Below the pieces are notes generated by a model. That model ran no database searches, was not told the origin of the DNA, and saw nothing but the letters and a program-made list of their open reading frames with translations. The position numbers and the translations under genes are program-made. From NCBI GenBank assembly GCA_023430065.1, contig JAEZCG010000239.1, positions 1 to 8,403 on the forward strand: a DNA stretch of 8,403 nt, written 5' to 3'. This stretch comes from Pseudomonadota bacterium. GTDB taxonomy: Bacteria > Pseudomonadota > Gammaproteobacteria > Burkholderiales > SHXO01. Positions 1-7,107 of the stretch are shown in pieces. Each line of letters starts with the position of its first letter. Positions within the stretch are counted from its first letter, which is position 1.

Positions 1-888
1 CGCCTGGACGCCGCCTTCACGCGTGTGCTGCACGCTTCGAACGAAGCCTTGTCCGTGTGTCTGAACAAAGCCCGCTTCGCACGTTGGTGCCGGGACAATT
101 CGATTCCGGCGCCGCGGCCCTGGTTTCCCGGCGAGGAGCCACGGCCCCAAGGATTGGGTTTCCCTCTGTTCATCCGGCCCGCGGACACGATCCACGACCG
201 CCCTCGGGGCGGAATCCCGAAGGCGGCCGAGAGCAGGACCGAAGACGAGCTGTCGCAATTGCTCGACCGCTATGCGAAGGCGGGACTCGCCCCCCTGGTG
301 ACGGAGTCACTGCTGGGCGAGCCGCTCGTCCAGTACTCGGTAGCGGTCGCTCGGAACGGGCTGGAGTGTCAGTCCTTCGTGGCGATCAAGGCACGCCCGG
401 CACCCGAGGCCTGTGCCGTGGGAACCTATGTAGAGTTGAGCCCTGATGCCGAAATAGAGGCGAGTGTCCTGGGGGCGCTTCGCAAGCTGGACTACTACGG
501 CATCGCGGAGGTGGAAGTGCTGCGCTCGACGCGCACCGCTCGGCATGTCCTGATCGAGGTGAACGCGCGCCCATGGCTGCAGTATTCGCTCGCCGCCGCG
601 TCGGGGCACGACTTCCTCGCCGTGCTCATGGGAGAGCATCGCCCCTCACCCAGGAAGCGCAGCGGAATCGCCTGGCTCAACTGGCACGACGATCTCTACG
701 TTTCGTGGTCCCGCAGCGTGGGAATGGTACGCAAGGGCAAGGTGAGCGTCCCGGCTTACCTGGCGAGTCTCTTGCGTACCCGCGCGTTTGCGGCGTTTAA
801 CTGGCGTGACCCCTTGCCGGCCTGGCGACGGGTAGTCGGGCGCAACGGAAGAAGAGAGCAGCAGATCCGCATGCGCATGGCGAAGTAG
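1..888 (+). CDS. ATP-grasp domain ligase, 5'-truncated by the window edge
   Basis: The frame is open from base 1 and stops at TAG 886-888. The first possible in-window start, GTG at 25, lies inside the conserved fold, so the true start is upstream and the N-terminal pre-ATP-grasp domain is missing. Numbering from that GTG, the entry to the ATP-grasp domain is visible as CLNKARF (12-18) followed by SIPAPRPW (26-33). The nucleotide-binding strand reads FPLFIRPAD (46-54), with Arg51 where this family usually has Lys. VTESLLGEPL (92-101) resembles the adenine-side strand and loop. The metal-binding part is AEVEV (161-165) plus LIEVNARPW (176-184), giving Glu164, Glu178 and Asn180 as likely ligands. 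ATP-grasp enzymes of this carbamoyl-phosphate-synthase-like group join a carboxylate to an amine or thiol through an acyl phosphate. The substrate cannot be read here. It leads a co-directional block with the PaaK-like ligase 60 bases downstream, a context suggesting glycan or small-molecule decoration. Fold assignment is firm; the reaction is unknown. Confidence 0.85.
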   Translation, partial: RLDAAFTRVLHASNEALSVCLNKARFARWCRDNSIPAPRPWFPGEEPRPQGLGFPLFIRPADTIHDRPRGGIPKAAESRTEDELSQLLDRYAKAGLAPLVTESLLGEPLVQYSVAVARNGLECQSFVAIKARPAPEACAVGTYVELSPDAEIEASVLGALRKLDYYGIAEVEVLRSTRTARHVLIEVNARPWLQYSLAAASGHDFLAVLMGEHRPSPRKRSGIAWLNWHDDLYVSWSRSVGMVRKGKVSVPAYLASLLRTRAFAAFNWRDPLPAWRRVVGRNGRREQQIRMRMAK

Positions 889-948
889 GCGATTGCACAC
901 GACCCTTTACCCTCCCGCACCCAGCATACCGCCAGACAGCGATCCTAG

Positions 949-2307
949 ATGCCCTCCGTACTTCACCGGACTCTGCTCAGCGCGCTCACGCCCGTTCGCA
1001 TGCGCCTGTACAACCTCGTCCAGTCGCGCGTTGCGTGGGACGCCGGGCAGATCAAGGCATACCAGGAAGCCGAGCTGCGCAAGCTCGTCCAGTACTGCTG
1101 GGACAACGTCCCCTTCTACCGGTCGCGCTGGCGGTCGCACATCTCGGCTCCTGGCGACATCCGCACGATCGAGGATCTTCAGAGACTGCCCATTCTCTCG
1201 AAGGACGAGCTGCGCTCCGAGTTGACCGCACTCACCACCACGGTCAAGAAGTACCAAGGATCACCGGCTCGCAGCGGAGGCAGCACCGGCAGACCGACGC
1301 TGTTCCGGATGAACAAGCTCGACGAGGAGATGGCCTGGGCGCAGATGTATACGGCCTGGTCCTGGGCGGGTTACACGCCAGGAGCACCGTTCCTGGTTGT
1401 CGGAGGCGAGTCGCTGGGCATCGGACTGAGCGACCGACGCAGCTGGAAGGACTGGATCGTCAATCGCTGGATCACCAGTGGGTCCAACCTCACCGCGGAG
1501 CGGGCACGCGCACTTGCGGAGTCGCCACAGTTCCATCGGATCGAGTTGATCTTCGGATATCCCAACGCGATTCGAGAACTCGGCGAATTGCTCTCGGACA
1601 TGAATGCAACACCACGGAGCCTTCGCGGCATCACGTGCACGGCGGAGGTCATGCGCCTGGACGTACGAGAGCGGATTTCCAAGGTGTTCGGCAATGTCCC
1701 CGTGACTGACCAGTACGGGCTGAACGACGGCGGCCTGCTCGCCGCCGAAGGCCCGGACCGCGACGGACTGCACGTGTTCTTTCATCGCGCGATCATGGAA
1801 GTGTGCGATTCGCAGAATCGGCAGATCACCCAACCCGGACAGACGGGCCGTGCCATTGCCACCAGTCTGACGAACCTGGCGACTCCGTTCGTGCGCTATG
1901 AAACGGGGGACGAAGTCCACTGGAAGACCTGGGAACCATCGTCCACCGGTATCGCCTGGCCTCGTATCGGCCCGGTGGACGGACGCACCGGAGATCTCAT
2001 CTTCCTGCCCAGCGGACGGCGCATCGCCATGCCGGGCCTGACCCTCGTGATGCGTTGGCTGGACGGGTTGCATGCCTACCAGTTCATCCAGACGTCTCCG
2101 AACGCCGTCACTGCGCGCCTGCAGCGAGGTTCATCCTTTTCCATGACGGAGGAAGAGGTGATCGCCTACCTCAAGTCGAAGATTGCCGACGAAGTCCAGT
2201 GGACGATCATCTGGGGTGCGCCGGAGCTCACGCGCAACAGCAAGATCTTGATCATTCGCAACGACTGGCTGCGCGCGCAGGGTCTGTCACGTCCGCCCAG
2301 CGTCTGA
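949..2307 (+). CDS. PaaK/CapK-like AMP-forming acyl ligase
   Basis: A 452-aa protein of the phenylacetate-CoA ligase/CapK branch of the adenylate-forming superfamily. The family activates a carboxylic acid as acyl-AMP and usually passes it to CoA or another thiol or amine. Motifs in order: the N-terminal helical region ending in NVPFYRSRW (53-61), typical of PaaK-like proteins; the phosphate loop ARSGGSTGRP (108-117); the A5-like site DQYGLNDGG (254-262), where Asn259-Asp260 stand in place of the usual Thr/Ser-Glu; RYETGD (317-322); and GRTGDL (345-350). The C-terminal TRNSKILI (428-435) offers Lys432 as candidate for the adenylation lysine. ATG 949 directly follows an in-frame TAG at 946-948, so it is the earliest start; no clear Shine-Dalgarno precedes it, and Met18 (base 1000) is a possible alternative. 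Relatives are common in polysaccharide clusters, where their acyl substrates are mostly unknown. It is unlike the second adenylating enzyme of this window (5541-7094), so the two probably serve different substrates. Confidence 0.85.
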   Translation: MPSVLHRTLLSALTPVRMRLYNLVQSRVAWDAGQIKAYQEAELRKLVQYCWDNVPFYRSRWRSHISAPGDIRTIEDLQRLPILSKDELRSELTALTTTVKKYQGSPARSGGSTGRPTLFRMNKLDEEMAWAQMYTAWSWAGYTPGAPFLVVGGESLGIGLSDRRSWKDWIVNRWITSGSNLTAERARALAESPQFHRIELIFGYPNAIRELGELLSDMNATPRSLRGITCTAEVMRLDVRERISKVFGNVPVTDQYGLNDGGLLAAEGPDRDGLHVFFHRAIMEVCDSQNRQITQPGQTGRAIATSLTNLATPFVRYETGDEVHWKTWEPSSTGIAWPRIGPVDGRTGDLIFLPSGRRIAMPGLTLVMRWLDGLHAYQFIQTSPNAVTARLQRGSSFSMTEEEVIAYLKSKIADEVQWTIIWGAPELTRNSKILIIRNDWLRAQGLSRPPSV

Positions 2308-2345
2308 TCCAAGAAACCGATCCCGATCCAACCGGAAATCGAGCA

Positions 2346-3563
2346 ATGATTGCCAAGCTTCTCGGAGCCCCTCTGCGGTACAAGCTGGCACGGCCGCTGC
2401 ACCTGCGGCTGGTCGCCGCCGACCTTGGAGGGAGCGTCCGCCCCACCTCCGACGACCGCACCCATCTCGTGGCAGCCATCGACTGGCTGTGCCGCGCACA
2501 GGACATCCGTGATGATCGCGGCGACGCGGGAAGCGTCTCCGCGGGCTGGAACTTCGAGGATGGCTGGCTTCCCGGCTATCCGGAGACGACCGGATACATC
2601 ATCGAGACGTTCATCGCCGCTGCGTCCTTCCTGGAGCGTCCCGACCTACTGACCCGCGCGCAACGGATGATCGACTGGGAGTTGTCCCTGCAGCACGACG
2701 ACGGCGCGTTCCCGGGGCACTTCGGCGAGCCAGGCAGCCGACCGGTGATCTTCAATACCGGACAGATCATGCATGGCATGGTGGCGGGCTACCTGCAGTT
2801 CGGGCGCCAGGAATGCCTCGAAGCGGCCGTGAAAGGTGGGCATTGGCTGGCGCGGCATCAGGAGCCGGAGGGATTCTGGCGCAAGTTCGAGCACAAGGAC
2901 ACGGTTCACGTCTACAACACACGTGGAACCTGGGCACTCACCGCGACCGGTGTGCTGGCAGGCGATACGCTGCTCCTGGATGCCGCGAGGCGGAATCTCG
3001 ACTGGGCATTGAGTCAGCAGACGTCCTCCGGCTGGTATCGAAACAATGCGTTCACCGCCGACGCTCACCCCTACACCCACACGATTGCCTACGCCATCCG
3101 CGGATTGCTCGAGAGCGGCGTGCTGCTCGGCGAAGATCGCTACATGCGCTCTGCCCTGCTTGCTGCAAAAGGACTGGCGGCACGACAGCGAGCCGACGGA
3201 TGGCTCGCAGGCACCTACGCAGACAGCTGGGTTCCGACCGCAGCGTACAGCTGCGTGACCGGCGTCGCGCAGATGTGTCTCAACTGGTTGCGGCTCGCAC
3301 AGGAGATGGGCGAGAAAGGGTTACTCGACAACGCACGACGCGGGATCGAGTTCGTCAAGAGCACGCAGCGTCTCGACGATCCGTGCGAGGCCGCTCGCGG
3401 CGGTGTCCCGGGATCCCATCCGATCTGGGGCACCTACTCGCGCTTCGAGTATCCCAACTGGGCTGCGAAGTTCTTTGCGGACGCGCTATTGATCCAGGCG
3501 ACCAACCAGCCTGTCCCGCCCGTCGCAGCGCGTAGCGGACACGAGGTCGCCGCTCATGTCTGA
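2346..3563 (+). CDS. Alpha/alpha-toroid repeat protein, function unknown
   Basis: A 405-aa protein. The open frame extends upstream to 2055, but that stretch lies inside the preceding gene, and no ATG, GTG or TTG occurs between that gene's stop (2307) and ATG 2346, so 2346 is the start. The protein is a series of roughly 55-residue helical repeats, each with an aromatic 'W' helix and a Gln-rich Gly/aromatic turn: IDW (45-47) and later; DWELSLQHDDGAF (110-122); HWLARHQEPEGFW (166-178); DWALSQQTSSGWY (219-231); LAARQRADGWL (277-287). This is the pattern of alpha/alpha toroids such as squalene cyclase-like proteins, unsaturated-uronyl hydrolases and the C-terminal domain of glucuronyl C5-epimerases. 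Well-ordered candidate active-site stretches are VHVYNTRGTWA (187-197) and WGTYSRFEYPNWAAKFF (361-377). No signal peptide is evident, which argues for a cytoplasmic enzyme. It sits between an acyl ligase and a formyltransferase, with an 8-base overlap to the latter. I infer a carbohydrate-active role; whether it is a hydrolase, lyase or epimerase cannot be decided by eye. Confidence 0.75.
   Translation: MIAKLLGAPLRYKLARPLHLRLVAADLGGSVRPTSDDRTHLVAAIDWLCRAQDIRDDRGDAGSVSAGWNFEDGWLPGYPETTGYIIETFIAAASFLERPDLLTRAQRMIDWELSLQHDDGAFPGHFGEPGSRPVIFNTGQIMHGMVAGYLQFGRQECLEAAVKGGHWLARHQEPEGFWRKFEHKDTVHVYNTRGTWALTATGVLAGDTLLLDAARRNLDWALSQQTSSGWYRNNAFTADAHPYTHTIAYAIRGLLESGVLLGEDRYMRSALLAAKGLAARQRADGWLAGTYADSWVPTAAYSCVTGVAQMCLNWLRLAQEMGEKGLLDNARRGIEFVKSTQRLDDPCEAARGGVPGSHPIWGTYSRFEYPNWAAKFFADALLIQATNQPVPPVAARSGHEVAAHV
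3543..3546 (+). promoter_or_regulatory. Ribosome binding site of the formyltransferase gene
   Basis: GAGG nine bases before ATG 3556, inside the last codons of the toroid gene. It supports this start and fits reinitiation after the upstream stop. Confidence 0.5.
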
Positions 3564-4359
3564 ACCGTCGGTGTTGATTCTGTGCGGACGCTCGGCGCGG
3601 CACGTGTACCTTGCCAACCGGCTGTGTGCCGCCACGAATGTTGTCGGAATCGTCCACGAAACCGGGACCCAGTGGACACCGAAGAAGGTGATGAAACTGC
3701 TCCGCCCCGACAACTTCGGACGCAAAGCCTGGCGCTGGCTGCGCGACCGCAAACGCTACGCAGGAAATCCTGAAGCCAGGTTCTACTTCGGGACTCGGCC
3801 CGCGGCACTGGATCGGCCCGAACTCGTCACGCTCGTTCCGCACATCAACCATCCCGACGTTGCGGCCCTAGCCGATCGGCACAAGCCGGACATCATCGCG
3901 GTATTCGGCACCTCGCTACTGAAGGGGCCCTTGCTCACCAAGGGAAGGCTCGGCATCCTGAACCTGCACGGCGGTCTGTCTCCCGAATACCGCGGCGCCG
4001 ATTGCACGTTCTGGGCGCTCTATAACCGAGAGCCGGAGAAGATCGGCTGCACGCTTCATTTCATCGATGCGGGCATCGATACCGGCAAGCTGATCGCGCA
4101 CGTCTGCCCGGAAGTCAGGGAAGGCGACGACGAGTTGACCCTGTTCTGGCGGGCCGTACAGGATAGTGCAGAGGTCTACGTCGAAGCGATCGCGAAGCTC
4201 GGACGGGGCGAGTCCCTTGGCATGGCACAAGGCAGCAAGGGAAAGCTGTATCAGGTGAAGGACCGTGGACTGCGGCATGAGCGTCGGCTTGCCGCAATGC
4301 TGCAGGATGGCCTGCTGCGCGGGTTAAACCTGCCAAGACGGGTCACGTGGTTTTCGTGA
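3556..4359 (+). CDS. Formyltransferase family protein (candidate sugar N-formyltransferase)
   Basis: A 267-aa protein with the formyl_trans_N fold shared by methionyl-tRNA formyltransferase, GAR transformylase and sugar N-formyltransferases. The hallmark segment is ILNLHGGLSPEYRGADCTFW (134-153), followed by GCTLHFIDAGIDTGKLI (164-180). The family's catalytic triad maps to Asn136, His138 and Asp175, all present. These enzymes transfer the formyl group of N10-formyl-tetrahydrofolate to an amine. The protein is shorter than Fmt (about 315 aa) and shows no obvious second OB-type domain. Together with its place in an accessory block this favours a nucleotide-sugar amine or another small amine over Met-tRNA. 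The start ATG lies inside the end of the toroid gene: ATGTCTGA is shared, 8 bases, so the two are probably translationally coupled. GAGG at 3543-3546, nine bases before the ATG, is a plausible ribosome site. Fold and catalysis are well supported; the acceptor is inferred. Confidence 0.85.
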   Translation: MSEPSVLILCGRSARHVYLANRLCAATNVVGIVHETGTQWTPKKVMKLLRPDNFGRKAWRWLRDRKRYAGNPEARFYFGTRPAALDRPELVTLVPHINHPDVAALADRHKPDIIAVFGTSLLKGPLLTKGRLGILNLHGGLSPEYRGADCTFWALYNREPEKIGCTLHFIDAGIDTGKLIAHVCPEVREGDDELTLFWRAVQDSAEVYVEAIAKLGRGESLGMAQGSKGKLYQVKDRGLRHERRLAAMLQDGLLRGLNLPRRVTWFS

Positions 4360-4392
4360 TGACGGCCGTCCGCCGCCCGACCCGGTCCTCCG

Positions 4393-5541
4393 CTACAGGC
4401 CCAACCATCGCCCGATGATGTTCCTCTGCATCTCCGAGGTGCCGGAGTAGATCGTCCCCCCGATCGCATCACGGAGCGTCCGCTCGACTTCGTACTCCAT
4501 CATGTAACCGTAACCGCCGTGGATCTGCACAGTGTCCAAGGCTGCCTTGACGAGCGATTCGCTCACGAACAGCTTTGCAATGGACGCGTCCAGGTTCGAG
4601 TTCCGCGTGTGGTCGAGGCGCCATGCCGCACGGTACGTCAGCAGCCGCGCCGCCTCGAGCTGCACCTTCATGTCCGCGATCTTGTGCGCAACAGCCTGGA
4701 ACTTTCCGATTGCCTGACCGAACTGGTTACGGGTTCGCGCATAGGTGACAGACGTTTCCAGCAGGCGTTCGATCGCACCCACGTGACTCGCGACCAGCAG
4801 GGTCCGCTCCCAGTCCATTGCGGTGGCGAATACCGCCGAGCCGCCGCCAACCGTTCCCAGCACGTGCTCCTCGTCCACGCGCATGTCCTGGAACGAGATC
4901 TCCCCGACCGGAGACGTACGCAATCCCATCTTGTCCATCTTCTTGCCGATGGAAAACCCGGGGTGGCTGGTCTCGACCAGAAACGCGGTCAATCCCCCAT
5001 GAAATCCCTTGCTGCTGTCGGTGACCGCGAACACGATCGCGACATCCGCGACCGGTCCGTTGGAGATGAAGGTCTTGGAGCCATTGATACGCCAGCCACT
5101 CCCGTCGCGTTCCGCGCGGGTACGCATCGAGAAGGTATCCGACCCCGATCCGGGCTCGGTGATCGCGTGCGCACCCACCAGCGTGCCATCGCACAGCCCG
5201 GTCAGATAGGCCCGCTTCTGCGCCTCGTTCCCGTGCCGGGTCACCGGCATCACGCACGCGAGCAGGTGGGCGCACAGGGAGAAAACCAATCCTCCATCCC
5301 GGCATCCGTACCCGAACGCCTCCAGCGCGATTGCGGTGGATAGCGCATCGAGGGCGGTCCCGCCATACTCCTCCGGCGCCGACAGGCCCTGCAGACCGAC
5401 CTTCGCGCATTCGCGCCACAGGTCTCGTGAGAACTCCTGATCGCGGTCTCGCTCCATCAGGCGTTCATTGAGTGCGCCCTGTGCGAACCGAATGACGCTA
5501 TCCCGGAGAATGCGCTGCTCTTCAGTGAGCGCGAAATCCAT
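4393..5541 (-). CDS. Acyl-CoA-dehydrogenase-like flavoprotein, probable L-prolyl-carrier-protein dehydrogenase (PltE type)
   Basis: A 382-aa full-length acyl-CoA dehydrogenase. Visible motifs: N-terminal LTEEQRILRDSV (5-16); the flavin-site signature HAITEPGSGSD (125-135); the middle beta domain with KTFISNGPVAD (156-166); FGQAIGKFQ (274-282); VQIHGGYGYM (338-347); and a C-terminal IYSGTSEMQRN (364-374). In medium- and short-chain enzymes the catalytic Glu precedes GTS; here that residue is Ser366. The alternative Glu used by isovaleryl- and long-chain enzymes is present in AMDWERTLL (241-249), as Glu245. So it is probably active with the IVD-type geometry, known also from prolyl-carrier-protein oxidases. 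Given the carrier protein and adenylation enzyme directly upstream, the likely substrate is L-prolyl-S-carrier protein, oxidised to the pyrrole-2-carboxyl thioester with FAD. The ATG shares one base with the adenylation gene's stop (TAATG). An ordinary acyl-CoA substrate remains possible. It ends 33 bases from the convergent formyltransferase gene. Confidence 0.85.
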   Translation of the reverse strand: MDFALTEEQRILRDSVIRFAQGALNERLMERDRDQEFSRDLWRECAKVGLQGLSAPEEYGGTALDALSTAIALEAFGYGCRDGGLVFSLCAHLLACVMPVTRHGNEAQKRAYLTGLCDGTLVGAHAITEPGSGSDTFSMRTRAERDGSGWRINGSKTFISNGPVADVAIVFAVTDSSKGFHGGLTAFLVETSHPGFSIGKKMDKMGLRTSPVGEISFQDMRVDEEHVLGTVGGGSAVFATAMDWERTLLVASHVGAIERLLETSVTYARTRNQFGQAIGKFQAVAHKIADMKVQLEAARLLTYRAAWRLDHTRNSNLDASIAKLFVSESLVKAALDTVQIHGGYGYMMEYEVERTLRDAIGGTIYSGTSEMQRNIIGRWLGL

Positions 5542-7094
5542 TACCCCATCTCCTTGAGGCGCTGGTAATCGATCTTGTCGGTGGAGGTTTTCGGCAGCGA
5601 ATCCGACCAGGAGAATCTGTCGGGGATCATGTAGAGCGGAAGTCGCTCGGAACAGAATCGCTTCATTTCGATGAGCGACGGCCGTTGGCCATCCTTGCTG
5701 CTCAGAAACGCGATGATGCGCACGCCCGCCTCGTCATCAGGCAAGGCCACCACCGCTGCCTCCTTCACTGCGGCGTGCTGGTACAGACCTGCTTCGATTT
5801 CGCCCAGTTCGACGCGATAGCCACGCCGCTTGACCATCCGGTCGCGCCGGCCCCGATAGACGTAGCACCCCGCCTGCTCTTCCACGACCACATCCCCGGT
5901 GCGATACCAGCGCGTCCCATCGGCGTCCGTGAAGAATGCCTTGGCCGTCTGCTCGGGCAAGGCCCAGTACCCTTGCATGACACCCTGGCCGGTGATGCAC
6001 AACTCTCCCTCACCTCCCGCCGGCACGAGGCGTCCATTCTCATCCACCACGCACCCGGCAAGATGCGAGCACACCTCCCCAATCGGATACGGCGCTACGC
6101 GATCGGCAGGCACGGGCAGCTTCACCTCGTAGAAGGTGCAGACGTTGGTTTCCGTGGGGCCGTATAGATTGAAGTAGCGCGGTCGCGGCCACAGCTCGGT
6201 CAACGTTCGCAGATGCTTGACCGGAAACACTTCGCCGGCGAACAGCACCGTGCGCAGTGCTCCATAGCTCCGGGACGGTAGATCGCCGAACTGCGCGATC
6301 AAGCTGAGAATGGATGGCGCCGAATACCAGATGGAGATGCCTTCGTCCGCAATCAGCTGAGCCAGCCTCTGCGGGTCCTTGCCTGCATCCTCGGAGATGA
6401 GCACGAGCGCCGCGCCGTGCTTGAGCGAGACGTGCACGTCTAGAATCGACAGGTCGAAGTGAAACGGCGCGTGGGACGAGAATCGATCCTCGTGCGTCGG
6501 TTCGAACACCTCGCTGCACCAGTCCACGAAGCTGACCGCGTTCTGGTGGGAAAGCATCACGCCCTTCGGTTTCCCCGTCGACCCCGAGGTGTAGAGGATG
6601 TACGCGAGTGATGCGGGGCCTGTCGACGCCGTCGTCGCACCTCGAGCCCGTCCGAGGGTATCGAGCGCTGTCGCCAGCCCTCTGCCCCCTCCGACATCAG
6701 GCAGCACGATCACATGGGGTTGCGCGCCCAACGCCTCCAGCTCGGCGCGGAAGCGCGACTCGAACTGCGCCTCGACAATCGCAACCTTCACCGAGCAGTT
6801 GTGCATGATGAAGGCGTTGCGCGCCGGCGGAGCGCCCGGATCCACGGGAACATACGCGGCACCCGCCTTCAGAATGCCGATCATGCCGGCCACGCCGTCG
6901 ATGCTCTTGCGTAGATAGAAGCCGACGCGATCGCCGGAGGCGACTCCCAGTCCGACCAGGCGGTCCCGAAGTCGATCCGACAAGGCATCGAGCTCGGCGT
7001 ACGTGACGGAGCCCTTCGCCGGCTCGACGACTGCAGTGCGCCCGGGAAAACGTCTCGCAGCTTCGATGAAACCTCGGTGCAGAGGTCCGGACAT
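5541..7094 (-). CDS. Stand-alone amino-acid adenylation enzyme, probable L-proline:carrier-protein ligase (PltF type)
   Basis: A 517-aa single adenylation domain without condensation or carrier domain. Core motifs: A3 LAYILYTSGSTGKPKG (163-178); A4 FHFDLSILD (211-219); A5 FNLYGPTETNVC (308-319); A7 YRTGD (397-401); A8 GRRDRMVKRRGYRVELGEIE (415-434); A10 PKTSTDKIDY (501-510). Asp214 in A4 is the residue that binds an amino-acid alpha-amine in NRPS domains, so an amino acid rather than a simple fatty acid is expected. Hand alignment to GrsA PheA gives the pocket Asp214, Leu215, Leu218, Tyr257, Leu284, Ala286, Leu310, Val318, Cys319, Lys507. From memory this DLLYLALVCK code belongs to stand-alone proline-activating enzymes of pyrrole pathways (PltF, CloN4/CouN4). 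The enzyme would make prolyl-AMP and load the carrier protein encoded 13 bases upstream. An alternative is the related AMP-forming ligase family linked to exosortase A gene clusters, which is also found beside a carrier protein but normally with a PLP decarboxylase, absent here. Confidence 0.88.
   Translation of the reverse strand: MSGPLHRGFIEAARRFPGRTAVVEPAKGSVTYAELDALSDRLRDRLVGLGVASGDRVGFYLRKSIDGVAGMIGILKAGAAYVPVDPGAPPARNAFIMHNCSVKVAIVEAQFESRFRAELEALGAQPHVIVLPDVGGGRGLATALDTLGRARGATTASTGPASLAYILYTSGSTGKPKGVMLSHQNAVSFVDWCSEVFEPTHEDRFSSHAPFHFDLSILDVHVSLKHGAALVLISEDAGKDPQRLAQLIADEGISIWYSAPSILSLIAQFGDLPSRSYGALRTVLFAGEVFPVKHLRTLTELWPRPRYFNLYGPTETNVCTFYEVKLPVPADRVAPYPIGEVCSHLAGCVVDENGRLVPAGGEGELCITGQGVMQGYWALPEQTAKAFFTDADGTRWYRTGDVVVEEQAGCYVYRGRRDRMVKRRGYRVELGEIEAGLYQHAAVKEAAVVALPDDEAGVRIIAFLSSKDGQRPSLIEMKRFCSERLPLYMIPDRFSWSDSLPKTSTDKIDYQRLKEMG
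5550..5555 (-). promoter_or_regulatory. Ribosome binding site of the dehydrogenase gene
   Basis: On the minus strand AAGGAG lies eight bases before the ATG at 5541, within the last codons of the adenylation gene. It fixes the start and, with the one-base stop/start overlap, indicates translational coupling. Confidence 0.75.
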
Positions 7095-7102
7095 GACGCA
7101 CG

Positions 7103-7107
7103 CTCCT
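7103..7107 (-). promoter_or_regulatory. Ribosome binding site of the adenylation gene
   Basis: On the minus strand AGGAG lies eight bases before the ATG at 7094 and immediately follows the first bases of the carrier protein stop (TAG 7110-7108). This is a strong site that supports the chosen start. Confidence 0.75.

Noticed and set aside
1261..2073. Minus-strand open frame of 270 aa across the PaaK-like gene
   Set aside because: It is a shadow of a gene with intact family motifs and has no sensible domain of its own.
2055..2345. Upstream extension of the toroid frame (would give 502 aa)
   Set aside because: The extension lies mostly inside the PaaK-like gene in another frame, its residues show no family pattern, and ATG 2346 starts just after that gene ends.
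2813..3535. Plus-strand frame of 240 aa inside the toroid gene
   Set aside because: Arg-rich composition typical of an out-of-frame reading; the toroid repeats are in the other frame.
4361..4370. Palindrome GACGGCCGTC at the convergent junction as a terminator
   Set aside because: The inverted repeat is self-complementary with no loop and no following T-run, so it cannot be called a terminator.
4519..5343. Plus-strand open frame of 274 aa across the dehydrogenase gene
   Set aside because: It is antisense to a clearly conserved gene, Arg- and His-rich without recognisable motifs, and explained by high GC content.
5541..7094. DltA (D-alanine) identity for the adenylation enzyme
   Set aside because: The pocket residues point to proline, and the adjacent dehydrogenase would have no role in D-alanylation.
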